From: Bacillota bacterium
GTDB taxonomy: Bacteria; Bacillota; Bacilli; Alicyclobacillales; SLC66
Direction: 5' to 3'
DNA: 64,000 nt
NCBI GenBank assembly: GCA_021820975.1
Contig: JAKADA010000004.1
Span: 56,868-120,867, forward strand
The notes below the pieces were generated by a model that saw only the letters and a list, made by a program, of their open reading frames with translations, was not told the origin of the DNA and did not search any database. Positions 18,201-27,032 of this stretch are shown one piece after another (the first letter of the stretch is position 1; the number at the start of each line of letters is the position of its first letter). Position numbers and translations under genes: made by a program.

Positions 18201-19581
18201 GTTGGGAAAAGGAATCAATAATAGCCCCACCACACATTTTTACGCCAGCAATTTCGATCAACTCATGTTCCGCCGCAGACAGTCCAGTTGTTTCCGTGTC
18301 AAAGACAACATACGTTGTACGATCATCAAGACGTTGTTCTGTTGCTCGGTAAACGATCGTCTGCCCAGCATCAATCATATTTGCTTCTATACCATAAAGG
18401 ATTTTAACTCCATATTTTTTACCAGCACTCGCCGCTTCAGGGTATGACTGAACAACGCCGTGATCTGTGATGGCTACTGCCTCATGACCAAATTCAGCTG
18501 CCTGACGAACAAGATCGGTAGCAGATACCACACCATCTAAGGTACTCATTTGTGTATGTGCATGAAGTTCGACCCTTTTTCGAGTGGCCGTATCCAGCCG
18601 TTTTTCAGATTCATAGGATGTCATATCTGTAATCAATAACGCTAATTCTTTCATGTACGTATCAAACTGTACACTACCGCGTACGATCACATGTACACCG
18701 TCTTGTAAAGCACTGACGTCTTGTTCCTTTTTCCCTTGTCCTCGCAAAAAAACTTTACACGTAATAGAATCAGTTTCATCCGTCACATGGAATTGGATAA
18801 GTTGTCTGCCACTATTTAATTCACGTATCTCAAGTCCGAAGACTCGTCCAGTCACGGTAACTGACCGCATTTCATCCTGTATCTGTTGAATATCGATAGG
18901 ACTGTCTTCAATGACATTTCCGAATTGCAGTCGAGGTGGATTTTGCGCAAGGCTTTCTTTTACATCACTTACCACAATCTGTTTTTGAAGAGCATCATGC
19001 GTTTCTTGTTCCATGGATGTGCGAAATTCCTGAACTAGATCGTCTTTTTCTGCCGTTTGCGCCAACTGCACATTGATAACTTGTCCGGTTAAGGAAAGAA
19101 ACAAAGAACTCAATTTACGATCGAGCGCTCTTTGCATAGCTAATTCAACCGGGGAACTCAGAGATAAAGAAACTCGATTAAGGTTCTCAAATTGAAAAAA
19201 TGCTTGGTCCAACATGGGCTTCAGTGCCTTGTCACGCATAGTTAGCAGCCACAAACAGGCGCGCAGACACATATCTTGTTGTTCAGAATCGGAAACATCT
19301 CGTTTTGTTTTGACGACAACTTCAACAAAAGCAAGCTCTTTGTCAAGGGCGTGAATCCCCACTACCTGTTCCCAGACAGATCGCCCGTCTTGTGGGGTTA
19401 CATAAATTGTAATAACTTGCTTCTTTATAGCTATAACGACATGACTTACTTGTTTCACCAATTCTTGCATCCATAACGCTTCTTGTTCCAGTAAAAACGC
19501 AGGCGGCACCGCTTGAAGAGCCGAAGCCTTCTGCACTGTGCCGCTCATTATCGTGTTTGTATCCGACCCACCCGTTTGCAA
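15262..19581 (-). CDS. polC: DNA polymerase III alpha subunit, PolC type
   Basis: This 1439-residue protein (B. subtilis PolC is 1437) is the replicative polymerase of low-GC Gram-positives. Domains in order: N-terminal domain; OB fold (about 235-320); PHP domain (VELHAHTQMSTLDG); an inserted proofreading exonuclease starting near residue 425 (VVFDTETTGLSAAEHELIEIAG); palm and fingers; a PolC zinc motif near residue 910 (CHSCKF and CPNCNT); and the C-terminal helix-hairpin-helix region. The TTG start at 19581 has AAGGCGGGG upstream. proS, which separates rasP and polC in B. subtilis, is missing; the gap to rseP is only 34 bases. Confidence 0.98.
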   Translation of the reverse strand: MQTGGSDTNTIMSGTVQKASALQAVPPAFLLEQEALWMQELVKQVSHVVIAIKKQVITIYVTPQDGRSVWEQVVGIHALDKELAFVEVVVKTKRDVSDSEQQDMCLRACLWLLTMRDKALKPMLDQAFFQFENLNRVSLSLSSPVELAMQRALDRKLSSLFLSLTGQVINVQLAQTAEKDDLVQEFRTSMEQETHDALQKQIVVSDVKESLAQNPPRLQFGNVIEDSPIDIQQIQDEMRSVTVTGRVFGLEIRELNSGRQLIQFHVTDETDSITCKVFLRGQGKKEQDVSALQDGVHVIVRGSVQFDTYMKELALLITDMTSYESEKRLDTATRKRVELHAHTQMSTLDGVVSATDLVRQAAEFGHEAVAITDHGVVQSYPEAASAGKKYGVKILYGIEANMIDAGQTIVYRATEQRLDDRTTYVVFDTETTGLSAAEHELIEIAGVKMCGGAIIDSFSQLIHPKQMISAKITEITGITNDMVRDEPSVAEVLPRFQAFCKDAILVAHNAEFDLSFLDVQAKILEMTAFEQPTIDTLALARTLFPQDRNHRLKTLTQKWDISLVNHHRALADAEATGKVFYKLLETARERTVIDHLQHLVKFGFSSTDFTKGRPYHTTILVTSPIGLKNMYKLVSFSHLDYFYREPRMVRKLIQEHREGLLIGTGCKLGEIFQAILRGKSRTDLVSMLRFYDFVEIQPPDHYQALLASEEISSLDQVMHYHRYLVELADEVGIPVVATGDVHFLQPKDAVFREIILQSSMKKETSRIVQPALTFKTTQDMLEAFAHLGDRTQEVVVDNPLRIAERIESISPVPDRVYPPNMEGAEDQVRSLSYQKVHQLYGETLPTVVSERLEKEVTSIITHGFSVNYLIAHKLVTKSLQDGYIVGSRGSVGSSLVATLMDITEVNPLPPHYLCHSCKFSEFILDGTIGSGFDLPDKMCPNCNTPLKKDGQDIPFETFLGFKGDKVPDIDLNFSGEYQARAHKYTEELFGSDFVFRAGTISTIAEKTAFGYVKKWAEERGKQLRNAEIARLVAGCTGIKRTTGQHPGGLIIVPNDHEIYDFCPIQHPADDRTTDTRTTHFDFHSIHDNLLKLDILGHDDPTMLRMLQDITGIDTRSVPVDDKDVYALFCGTESLGVTTQQIKSKTGTYGIPEFGTKFVRQMLEDTKPSTFADLVRISGLSHGTDVWLNNAQELIRQGTATLSDVICCRDDIMVYLIYRGLDPSRAFKIMESVRKGKGLSDDDEQYMRSFHVKDWYMESCRRIKYMFPKAHAAAYVLNAVRIAYFKVHYPLAYYAAYFTVRAEDFDLALMARGADAIAARIDEIEAKQMTATTKEKALQTVLEVALEMTRRGFRFYGLDLYASDSTRFLVKEDGLLPPFAAASGIGAAAASNMVSARKEAEFLSIEDLQERSHVSKTVIELLQGYGCFDGLPESNQLSLF

Positions 19582-19615
19582 AAGAATCCCCGCCTTTTAG
19601 CAAAACCAGTACCTA

Positions 19616-20881
19616 TTAAAACATTTGCGCCACATCAAGATAAGTTCGCACTACCATTAACGTAATGATAAGCACAAATCCAATAGCATGAACCCAGTAT
19701 TCTTTACGCGGGTCAATGGGACGGCCCCGTAAAAATTCAACAATCAGCAGCAAAATGCGACTCCCATCCAAGGGTGGAATCGGCAAAAGATTTAGAATGG
19801 CTAAGTTTAGACTCAAAATCGCCGTCAAATTGAGTAATTGTAAGATACCCAATTGGGCTTGTTGGCCAATGACTTGCACGATTTTCACTGGGCCTGCTGT
19901 ATCTTTGACAAACGTGTTACCATGCGAAAACATACCTACAAAAGCATTCGTGATCATCTGCGAATACTGTCCAGTCTGATAAACACTATTCGTCATAGCA
20001 CTCCATAAGCTATGATCAATCACAGGTGTTACACCAATAAATCCAGTACCATCCGAACGTTTTTCTGGCGTAATCACTAACGATTTATCTACACTACCAC
20101 GGTCCACAGTGATGTCAAGAGGTTGCTTAGGATGGCTTTGAATCTCCGTAACAAAAGTCATCCAATTATGCACTGGTTGATGATTGACAGCAACAAGAAC
20201 ATCACCTGACTTAAGCCCAGCGTGCGCCGCCGGAGAACCCGATTCAATGGACGCAAATTGTGGAGGTGAGGAAAAAGATCCCATAACGCCAAGGATAACA
20301 GCAAACAAGACAGTTGCAAGAACCACGTTCATAAATGGGCCAGCGAGAGCAATAGCCATCCGAACCCAGATAGGTTTTTGGTTCATTTGTCGATCAGGCG
20401 GAGCGATAGCGATGGGTTCCTTACCTGTCGCAAGAAAGGAGTGCTTTGAAAAGGCGTAACTGTAAACGCCATCCTCCGTTTCCAGCGTCACCGTGAAAGA
20501 TCGCATGGTGTCGATCGCACGAAGATGTCCAACAACCGTGGCATTTTGAACATCGCTTGGATCGCCAATTAAGTCCACCTGCTGTATCTGGTCAAGCCGT
20601 ACGGCGATTTGTTCCCCTATTTTGAAATATGTATCCTGCGGCATTTCACCAGCTAACATGACGTATCCGCCTAAAGGAAATAAACGAATAGAGTACTCTG
20701 TTTCGCCACGCGAAAACGAAAACAACCTTGGTCCAAAGCCTATAGCAAAACGGTAAACAAGTACACCTGCTCGCTTTGCAACAATAAAATGCCCAAATTC
20801 ATGGATCATGACCATAATCACAAAAACCAAAATAACGGCGACTACGGTACGAATACCACCAGCTAAAACCGCACCGATCAC
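19616..20881 (-). CDS. rseP: Site-2 intramembrane metalloprotease RseP/RasP
   Basis: This 421-residue protein (B. subtilis RasP is 422) has the zinc motif HEFGH at residues 27-31 in the first transmembrane helix, a central PDZ domain (GSPAAHAGLKSGDVLVAVNHQPV), and the second catalytic motif NLLPIPPLDGSRI. It cuts anti-sigma factors and leftover signal peptides in the membrane. I place the start at GTG 20881, which overlaps the dxr stop as GTGA and has AGAGGGGA upstream; an ATG at 20932 would add residues inside dxr. The dxr-rseP order is conserved. Confidence 0.96.
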   Translation of the reverse strand: MIGAVLAGGIRTVVAVILVFVIMVMIHEFGHFIVAKRAGVLVYRFAIGFGPRLFSFSRGETEYSIRLFPLGGYVMLAGEMPQDTYFKIGEQIAVRLDQIQQVDLIGDPSDVQNATVVGHLRAIDTMRSFTVTLETEDGVYSYAFSKHSFLATGKEPIAIAPPDRQMNQKPIWVRMAIALAGPFMNVVLATVLFAVILGVMGSFSSPPQFASIESGSPAAHAGLKSGDVLVAVNHQPVHNWMTFVTEIQSHPKQPLDITVDRGSVDKSLVITPEKRSDGTGFIGVTPVIDHSLWSAMTNSVYQTGQYSQMITNAFVGMFSHGNTFVKDTAGPVKIVQVIGQQAQLGILQLLNLTAILSLNLAILNLLPIPPLDGSRILLLIVEFLRGRPIDPRKEYWVHAIGFVLIITLMVVRTYLDVAQMF

Positions 20882-22044
20882 AAACGTTGTCCCCTCTCCA
20901 ACACGAATTCCATCGCTTGTCGGCGCGCCCACGCATCAGCAGAAAATACTTGCGAAATGTCGTCTAGCGTTTCACTAACGTGTCGATCGATCACACGTGA
21001 CACCACATCGACGATATCAAGAAAAGGTAATTCGTCTCGAAGAAATGCGCCGGCCGCAACTTCATTCGCTGCATTCATCACAGTTGGGTATGTCCCACCT
21101 GCCCTACCGCAATCATATGCTAAAGCTAACGCTGGAAATCGCTCGATATCAGGACTTTCAAAAGTCAATTGCGAGAGAGTAGATAAATCCATTCGTCGAA
21201 ACGGGGAAAATCGAGGTGTCCTGCCATGAAATAAGGCAAACGAAATCGGAATTCGCATATCTGCGGCACCTAACTGTGCCAACACTGCACCATCTTGAAA
21301 TTCCACCATGGAGTGTACGATACTTTGTGGATGTACAATAACATCAATCGCATCATATGGCATGGAAAACAGATAATGTGCTTCAATCACTTCAAGGCCC
21401 TTATTCATCAACGTTGCCGAATCCACCGTAATCTTTGGACCCATCCGCCACGTTGGATGAGCCAACGCATCACCGATAGTCACGCGTGAAAGTTGTTCAC
21501 GGGAATATGTCCGAAAAGGTCCTCCTGACGCTGTAACGATAAGCCGTAAGACTTCATTCGCATGATAACCTTGTAAACATTGAGCAATCGCTGAATGTTC
21601 CGAATCAACAGGTATCACAGCTACACCTGCCGCTTTAGCCGCAGCCATAACTAAATCTCCAGCAGCCACCAAGGTTTCTTTATTCGCTAAAGCCACATCA
21701 CATCCCGCAGCAATGGCTCGTAACGTCGGTCGAATTCCAATAGATCCCACCAACGCATTTACAACTATCGCTCCTGGTTCAGCTGCGGCGACATCACTAT
21801 AGGCATCATCACCAAAAAGCACCTCAAGCGTAGGAAAAACACGAACGATCAAATCTCGATCTTCCACGGAATGGACAACAACGCGCTTTGGATCAAATTC
21901 GCGTATCATTTCCATTAATTCGGTTACGCGACCATACGTCGTCAAGGCGCTGACTGCAAATACATCGCGATTCTCACGAATCACATCAAGTGTTTGCGTA
22001 CCAATGGAACCTGTGGCTCCAAGAACTGTTACCAATCGTGCCAC
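20878..22044 (-). CDS. dxr: 1-deoxy-D-xylulose 5-phosphate reductoisomerase
   Basis: This 388-residue protein catalyses the first committed step of the MEP isoprenoid pathway. It has the N-terminal NADPH-binding GATGSIGTQTLDV, ALANKETLVAAG, the metal-binding region VDSEHSAIAQCL, SGGPFR, and the conserved HPTWRMGPKITVDSATLMNKGLEVIEAHYLF. The GTG start has AAAGGATGG upstream. It lies between cdsA and rseP, so isoprenoid precursor and phospholipid precursor genes are co-transcribed with uppS. Confidence 0.98.
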   Translation of the reverse strand: MARLVTVLGATGSIGTQTLDVIRENRDVFAVSALTTYGRVTELMEMIREFDPKRVVVHSVEDRDLIVRVFPTLEVLFGDDAYSDVAAAEPGAIVVNALVGSIGIRPTLRAIAAGCDVALANKETLVAAGDLVMAAAKAAGVAVIPVDSEHSAIAQCLQGYHANEVLRLIVTASGGPFRTYSREQLSRVTIGDALAHPTWRMGPKITVDSATLMNKGLEVIEAHYLFSMPYDAIDVIVHPQSIVHSMVEFQDGAVLAQLGAADMRIPISFALFHGRTPRFSPFRRMDLSTLSQLTFESPDIERFPALALAYDCGRAGGTYPTVMNAANEVAAGAFLRDELPFLDIVDVVSRVIDRHVSETLDDISQVFSADAWARRQAMEFVLERGQRL

Positions 22045-22062
22045 GAAATATCCATCCTTTCA

Positions 22063-22845
22063 TTAACGCACAAACAGCCACATGATCAAATGATACGCGA
22101 TCGGTGCGGCAAGGAGCAAACTATCAAAACGATCAAGTAATCCACCGTGCCCAGGAAGTATCCATCCAGAGTCTTTCACAGCGTAATGACGCTTTAAAGC
22201 AGATTCAATGAGATCACCAAGTTGGCCTGCAATAGACACTACAAAGCCCAGTAAGGCATAACGCCATGCGTGAACAAACATTGGTCCAACGAAAACGGCT
22301 GCACCTATAGGCGTTGCCACGGTCGCCAACAACAACCCGCCAACAGCTCCAGATACAGTCTTTTTTGGACTCACTTCAGGGAGCAATTTACGCCCTCCAA
22401 GAGCTCGTCCGACAAAAAAAGCGCCTATATCTGTTGACCATATCGCAAGCAAAATGGTCAACACCAAGCCTAGCCCATGTGACATTTGCCGAACGTCAAG
22501 CAATGTACGAAAAGCATAACTTGAATATAGTGCGCCTGCAAATAAAACACCAGCTGCCGTAAAAGAAAATTCCTTACGGCGAAAAATCGTAATAATCAAC
22601 AACGCATAAAATAAAACGTACCAAAATCGTTCAAAAGACGGCCAAAGTACAATCAATGCTGCAAACACAATGGCAACGATGCTTTCCGCAGTCAGCAAAC
22701 GAACTTTCATCATAGAGCCAATTTCAAGTACACTGACTGCTGCGATGACGGCAAACAGAGCGGCGAGATAATACCCCCCAAGCCAATTCATAGACAGTAC
22801 CAATGCCGCTCCTAAAAGTCCCGTCACGACGCGTTGACGAAGCAC
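22063..22845 (-). CDS. cdsA: Phosphatidate cytidylyltransferase
   Basis: This 260-residue integral membrane protein with about seven hydrophobic segments makes CDP-diacylglycerol from phosphatidate and CTP. The C-terminal signature is intact (SALKRHYAVKDSGWILPGHGG, then LLDRFDS), and the earlier SPKKTVSGAVGG motif is present. The GTG start has GAGGTGA upstream. It sits between uppS and dxr, as in B. subtilis and many other bacteria. Confidence 0.97.
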   Translation of the reverse strand: MLRQRVVTGLLGAALVLSMNWLGGYYLAALFAVIAAVSVLEIGSMMKVRLLTAESIVAIVFAALIVLWPSFERFWYVLFYALLIITIFRRKEFSFTAAGVLFAGALYSSYAFRTLLDVRQMSHGLGLVLTILLAIWSTDIGAFFVGRALGGRKLLPEVSPKKTVSGAVGGLLLATVATPIGAAVFVGPMFVHAWRYALLGFVVSIAGQLGDLIESALKRHYAVKDSGWILPGHGGLLDRFDSLLLAAPIAYHLIMWLFVR

Positions 22846-22854
22846 GCTGTCACC

Positions 22855-23634
22855 TCATTTTAGTCCGCCAAAACGGCGCTCTCGTTTACTATAAGCTAAA
22901 ATAGCCTCATAGAAGTGCGCCTTGGTGAAATCCGGCCACATCTCATCAAGAAAATACAGTTCAGCATAAGCAATTTGCCATAATAAAAAATTACTAACTC
23001 TTTTATCACCTGATGTCCGAATCAACAAGTCGGGATCCGGTACACAATGTGCCGATAAGCACTGAGTGACAACTTCTTCCGAAATATCATCTGGTTCTAA
23101 AGTACCATCTTTGACCTGCTGTGCCAAGCGGTGGACAACGTCCACCAGTTCAGCACGACTACCATAGTTTAAAGCAAACTGGACAATCATGCCACTATTG
23201 TCCTTTGTTCTTTCTATAGACTTAGCAATCGTCTTTTGCGTATAGGATGGTAATTTTCTCGTATCACCAATAAACACTACACGGACATTGCGTTCAACAA
23301 GTTCATCCATATCAGCCCGGAAAAATTCCTCAAGTAAATTCCATAGGTACTGGATTTCCGTCCTCGGCCTTTTCCAATTTTCGGTAGAAAAAGCGTAAAG
23401 CGTAATGGCTCCAATGCTAAGATCATCAGCGGCTCGAATCGTTTCACGCATAGCAACCATCCCTGCATGATGCCCTGCTGCTCGGGGCAAACCCCGAGCA
23501 TGTGCCCAACGGCCGTTACCATCCATAATAACGGCCACGTGACGAGGTAAACGTGAAGGATCGATCTCCGTGGTGAATCCACTGGATTCGGGTTGTGCAG
23601 ACCCCCGAAACAAGGACTTCCAATCTGGAACCAT
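22855..23634 (-). CDS. uppS: Undecaprenyl diphosphate synthase (isoprenyl transferase)
   Basis: This 259-residue cis-prenyltransferase has the signature HVAVIMDGNGRWAHARGLPRAAGHHAG (substrate P-loop and catalytic aspartate) at about residues 32-58, ALNYGSRAELVD, and the C-terminal DLLIRTSGDKRVSNFLLWQIAYAELYF. It builds the lipid carrier for cell-wall precursors. The ATG at 23634 has GGAGGGC six bases upstream; the GTG at 23649 is itself part of that Shine-Dalgarno region. It is followed closely by cdsA. Confidence 0.97.
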   Translation of the reverse strand: MVPDWKSLFRGSAQPESSGFTTEIDPSRLPRHVAVIMDGNGRWAHARGLPRAAGHHAGMVAMRETIRAADDLSIGAITLYAFSTENWKRPRTEIQYLWNLLEEFFRADMDELVERNVRVVFIGDTRKLPSYTQKTIAKSIERTKDNSGMIVQFALNYGSRAELVDVVHRLAQQVKDGTLEPDDISEEVVTQCLSAHCVPDPDLLIRTSGDKRVSNFLLWQIAYAELYFLDEMWPDFTKAHFYEAILAYSKRERRFGGLK

Positions 23635-23653
23635 AAAGGCGCCCTCCACCCGT

Positions 23654-24208
23654 TTAAACTTCGAGCAGTTCCTTCTCCTTTACAGCAAGTAAACGGTCAA
23701 TTTCAGCCACAGCATGATCAGTAACTTCTTGAATTTTTTCTTGCAGTCGCCTGCTCTCATCCTCGGACAAAAGCGACTGTTTTTCCGCCTTTTTCACTTC
23801 TTCATTCACGTCCCTACGAACATTGCGAACCGCAACACGACTTTCTTCAGCAATTTTTTTGATATATTTGGTTAATTCTTGACGTCGCTCTGTGGTCAAC
23901 TGTGGAACATTTAGACGAATTACGGATCCATCTGTATTCGGCGTTAAACCAAGATCGCTTTTTTGAATAGCTCGTTCAATAGAAGCTAGGGTGCCTTTAT
24001 CCCAAGGTTGAATAATTAACATCCGCGGCTCAGGTGCAGTAACACTAGCCATTTGTGTAACCGGCGTTGGCGTACCATAGTAGTCCACGATAATCTTATC
24101 GAGCAACGCTGGATTTGCGCGTCCTGCTCTTACAGCAGCAAGTTCTTTGCGTAAAGCCGTTAGCGACTTATCCATTCTTTCTTGCGTTGCTTGGATGTGT
24201 TCACTCAC
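23654..24208 (-). CDS. frr: Ribosome recycling factor
   Basis: This 184-residue RRF has the two-domain pattern: [22 protein letters not shown] in helix 1, the beta-domain segment [30 protein letters not shown], and the return helices [30 protein letters not shown]. It splits post-termination ribosomes with EF-G. The GTG start overlaps the pyrH stop (GTGA) and has GAGGAGGG upstream. Confidence 0.98.
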   Translation of the reverse strand: MSEHIQATQERMDKSLTALRKELAAVRAGRANPALLDKIIVDYYGTPTPVTQMASVTAPEPRMLIIQPWDKGTLASIERAIQKSDLGLTPNTDGSVIRLNVPQLTTERRQELTKYIKKIAEESRVAVRNVRRDVNEEVKKAEKQSLLSEDESRRLQEKIQEVTDHAVAEIDRLLAVKEKELLEV

Positions 24209-24933
24209 ACATCATCCCTCCTCACGATCGTACCAATAGCATCACCGCGTACGGCCCGTAAGATATTTTCACGTTCTGAAATGGAAAACACTAGGATTGG
24301 AATGTTGTTATCCATGCAAAGCGAAGTTGCCGTCGCATCCATCACACCAAGATTACGTGACAAAACATCCATAAAGTTGAGTGTCTCATACTTTTTCGCA
24401 GCCGGATCTTTTTGTGGATCTGCCGTATACACACCATCTACGCCGTTTTTAGCCATTAAAATAACTTCAGCTTCGATCTCTGCCGCTCGCAATGCAGCGG
24501 CGGTATCTGTCGAGAAAAACGGATTTCCCGTTCCGCCCGCAAAAATAACCACTCTGCCCTTTTCAAGATGGCGAATTGCACGACGACGAATATAAGGTTC
24601 TGCTACTTGCCGCATTTCAATAGATGTCTGGACACGTGTCACGACATTCATACGCTCCAAAGCATCTTGCAATGCTAAGGCATTAAGAACAGTGGCAAGC
24701 ATACCCATATAATCTGCATGAGCACGATCCATACCCTCACCGCTGGCAGCGACACCTCGCCAAATGTTACCTCCACCTACGACAATGGCAACCTGGACAC
24801 CGAGCGCGATAACTTCGGCAATTTGTTTAGCGACAGATCGAATCATGTCGGACGAAATGCCAAAACCACCATCGCCGGCCATCGCTTCCCCGCTCAGTTT
24901 TAATACAACGCGGTGGTACTTGGTCGTTTCCAT
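24205..24933 (-). CDS. pyrH: UMP kinase
   Basis: This 242-residue amino-acid-kinase-fold UMP kinase shows [13 protein letters not shown] at the N-terminus, [13 protein letters not shown], the [20 protein letters not shown] helix, and [25 protein letters not shown]. It phosphorylates UMP to UDP and is typically GTP-activated and UTP-inhibited. The tsf-pyrH-frr order is standard, and the 4-base overlap with frr points to coupled translation. Confidence 0.98.
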   Translation of the reverse strand: METTKYHRVVLKLSGEAMAGDGGFGISSDMIRSVAKQIAEVIALGVQVAIVVGGGNIWRGVAASGEGMDRAHADYMGMLATVLNALALQDALERMNVVTRVQTSIEMRQVAEPYIRRRAIRHLEKGRVVIFAGGTGNPFFSTDTAAALRAAEIEAEVILMAKNGVDGVYTADPQKDPAAKKYETLNFMDVLSRNLGVMDATATSLCMDNNIPILVFSISERENILRAVRGDAIGTIVRRDDV

Positions 24934-24951
24934 CCCAGACCCCCTAGTTGA

Positions 24952-25602
24952 TTAACCTTTAACTTGAGCCATAACTTCTGCTACAAAATCATCTTGTCGT
25001 TTTTCCAAACCTTCACCCATCTCGTAACGTGCGAATCGACGAACAGAGATGTTTTCACCAATTTTGCTGATCTTTTGTGCAACCAAATTAGCTACGGTAA
25101 TTGAAGGATCTTTCACAAACGGCTGATCTAAGAGGCACAATTCGCGCAAATACTTGTCAACACGACCGCCAACGATCTTATCAACAACCGCAGCTGGTTT
25201 ACCTTCATTTAACGTTTGTTGCCTGAAGATATCTGTCTCACGTTCAACAATCTCTGCAGGAATATCTTCACGACGTAAATATTCAGGTTTCATTGCCGCA
25301 ATATGCATCGCAATATCTTTACACAAAGATTTAAAGTCATCTGTTTTTGCCACAAAATCCGTTTCGCAGTTTACTTCTACAAGGACTCCAATACGGCCAC
25401 CAGCATGAATGTAAGCCTCAACGACCCCTTCAGCCGCAACACGACCGGACTTCTTTGCCGCAGATGCTAGTCCTTGCTCGCGCAAATGTTCAATAGCTTT
25501 TTCCAAATCGCCATTCGTTGCTTCAAGTGCTTTTTTACAATCAAGCATACCTGCCCCAGTTTTTTCTCGCAATTCTTTGACCGCTGCAGCACTAATAGCC
25601 AT
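24952..25602 (-). CDS. tsf: Elongation factor Ts, short form
   Basis: This 216-residue EF-Ts regenerates EF-Tu-GTP. It has the N-terminal UBA-like helix ([21 protein letters not shown]) and the EF-Tu-contacting [10 protein letters not shown], and ends with AQVKG. B. subtilis EF-Ts is about 293 residues; the reduction suggests one of the two core subdomains is missing, as in the short forms of Thermus and cyanobacteria. There is no frameshift: the frame is clean and the C-terminus looks native. It follows rpsB after a possible weak terminator. Confidence 0.96.
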   Translation of the reverse strand: MAISAAAVKELREKTGAGMLDCKKALEATNGDLEKAIEHLREQGLASAAKKSGRVAAEGVVEAYIHAGGRIGVLVEVNCETDFVAKTDDFKSLCKDIAMHIAAMKPEYLRREDIPAEIVERETDIFRQQTLNEGKPAAVVDKIVGGRVDKYLRELCLLDQPFVKDPSITVANLVAQKISKIGENISVRRFARYEMGEGLEKRQDDFVAEVMAQVKG

Positions 25603-25635
25603 ATCGATTATACCGCCTTTTCACAAGTTTTTTAT

Positions 25636-25678
25636 GTAAAAGAAAGGTGAAGGCACGGACCAATGCCCGGACTCCACC
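25636..25678 (-). terminator. Imperfect hairpin between rpsB and tsf
   Basis: On the minus strand a GGTG...CACC stem with an interrupted inner GGGCA/TGCC pairing spans 25678-25646 and is followed by TTTCTTTT. It may reduce transcription from rpsB into tsf. The stem has bulges, so it is a partial terminator at best. Confidence 0.4.
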
Positions 25679-25719
25679 AAAGCTCATGATCACATGAGAC
25701 ACTGTGTACAGCTATCCAC

Positions 25720-26418
25720 TTAAGAAGCTGTCTCTTCTCCTTGCGCGCCTTCAATCATAGCATCAGCCATTTTACCTGCTAAAAGTTTTACGGCGCGAAT
25801 CGCGTCATCGTTACCCGGAATGACATAATCAATTTCATCAGGATCACAGTTAGTGTCAACAATACCAACGATAGGGATACCAAGTTTACGAGCTTCCGCT
25901 ACAGCAATCCGCTCTTTACGTGGATCGATGATAAACAATGCTCCAGGAAGCTTTTTCATATCTTTGATACCGCCTAGGAACTTCTCAAGTCGTTCTTGTT
26001 CCTTACGAAGTAAAATAACTTCTTTCTTAGGCAACACATCAAATGTACCGTCTGTTTCCATCTTTTCGAGTTCACGCAAACGTTCAATACGTTTTTGAAT
26101 GGTTGAAAAATTCGTTAGTGTTCCACCAAGCCAACGTTGATTGACATAGTATCCACCGCAGCGAAGTGCTTCATCATGCACGGAGTCTTGTGCTTGTTTT
26201 TTAGTACCAACAAACAGTAAGCTCTTGCCTTCAGCAGCAATTTCCCGCACAAAGTGATAAGCCTCTTCCACTTTCTTTACGGTCTTTTGCAAGTCGATGA
26301 TATAGATTCCATTACGTTCCGTGAAGATGTACTTATCCATCTTTGGATTCCAACGACGAGTCTGGTGACCAAAATGTACACCAGCTTCTAAGAGTTGTTT
26401 CATTGATATAACTGCCAC
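25720..26418 (-). CDS. rpsB: Small ribosomal subunit protein uS2
   Basis: This 232-residue S2 has [22 protein letters not shown] at the N-terminus, [23 protein letters not shown], and [24 protein letters not shown] near the end. It binds the 30S platform and is needed for S1 or start-region function. Starting at GTG 26418 places AGGAGGTG eight bases upstream; an in-frame GTG at 26427 is part of that Shine-Dalgarno. It has its own strong promoter and a structured leader. Confidence 0.98.
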   Translation of the reverse strand: MAVISMKQLLEAGVHFGHQTRRWNPKMDKYIFTERNGIYIIDLQKTVKKVEEAYHFVREIAAEGKSLLFVGTKKQAQDSVHDEALRCGGYYVNQRWLGGTLTNFSTIQKRIERLRELEKMETDGTFDVLPKKEVILLRKEQERLEKFLGGIKDMKKLPGALFIIDPRKERIAVAEARKLGIPIVGIVDTNCDPDEIDYVIPGNDDAIRAVKLLAGKMADAMIEGAQGEETAS

Positions 26419-26446
26419 GATAGGCACCTCCTACAAGTTATCCCTC

Positions 26447-26504
26447 CGTTGCTTTCGACAAGTATCCCCCTGTCATCGACAGACTTAGACACTCTCAAGC
26501 AACG
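26447..26504 (-). promoter_or_regulatory. Structured rpsB mRNA leader (candidate r-protein autoregulatory element)
   Basis: The transcript from the rpsB promoter contains CGTTGCTT (26504-26497) and AAGCAACG (26454-26447), a perfect 8-bp closing stem. It encloses about 42 bases that include a perfect CTGTC/GACAG hairpin with a 3-base loop (26482-26470). The element ends just before a second GGAGGG and the rpsB Shine-Dalgarno. A closed, multi-helix domain directly upstream of a ribosomal protein gene is typical of feedback leaders. I do not recognise the family. Confidence 0.5.
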
Positions 26505-26523
26505 TGCGAATTTGCACCATGAG

Positions 26524-26552
26524 ATTATACCATTGCAATCGTTCACTAGCAA
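26524..26552 (-). promoter_or_regulatory. Sigma-A promoter for rpsB
   Basis: On the minus strand TTGCTA (26552-26547), a 17-base spacer and TATAAT (26529-26524) with an extended TGG just upstream of the -10 form one of the best promoters in the window. It begins just after the stop of the swrB-like gene and starts the rpsB-to-polC transcription unit, with a leader of about 100 bases. Confidence 0.8.
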
Positions 26553-26561
26553 GTAAGAGCA

Positions 26562-27020
26562 TTATCGTCCATGTTTGATCATGTGTTTGACAAGATCAAT
26601 TTCACCATGCCCAAGTTGCAACTCTTGTGCAATGTTTGTGGGATCATCCCCTCGTTGCAAGCGTTTCGCAACTTCTTGATATTTCGGTGCCAAATCAGAC
26701 GAAGGATTTTTGACCGGTGCTACTAGGGTATTTGATGAGAGTAAAGAATTGACAATGCGCGTAAGTTCATCATATTTATTCGTTAACCCAGTAATCTGAT
26801 GTTGCATAGATAAAGCATCTCGATCAATTTTTTGACGTAATTTTGCCATCATCTGGATCACACGTTCATTTTCCTGCTCCATTTGTTCTGCAAATTGCTC
26901 GAGTGTATTGACCATCTCATTGTCTACAGGATTGCGACCAAAGTGTTTTTTAACGATCACATAATAGGAAAGCATAACACTGAGTAGGACACTTAGTACG
27001 AGCATGGTTCCATAAATCAT
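26562..27020 (-). CDS. swrB: SwrB-like (YlxL/DUF6115) membrane coiled-coil protein
   Basis: This 152-residue protein has one N-terminal transmembrane helix (MIYGTMLVLSVLLSVMLSYYVIV), a long coiled-coil-like segment (LEQFAEQMEQENERVIQMMAKLRQKI and onward), and a C-terminal small helical motif (YQEVAKRLQRGDDPTNIAQELQLGHGEIDLV) typical of SwrB/YlxL-type proteins. In B. subtilis SwrB promotes activation of the flagellar type III export gate and occupies the same place, the end of the fla/che operon before rpsB. I use the ATG at 27020, with GGGTG upstream; an ATG at 27032 is also possible. Assignment rests on architecture and position rather than strong sequence identity. Confidence 0.75.
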   Translation of the reverse strand: MIYGTMLVLSVLLSVMLSYYVIVKKHFGRNPVDNEMVNTLEQFAEQMEQENERVIQMMAKLRQKIDRDALSMQHQITGLTNKYDELTRIVNSLLSSNTLVAPVKNPSSDLAPKYQEVAKRLQRGDDPTNIAQELQLGHGEIDLVKHMIKHGR

Positions 27021-27032
27021 GTTATCACCCAT

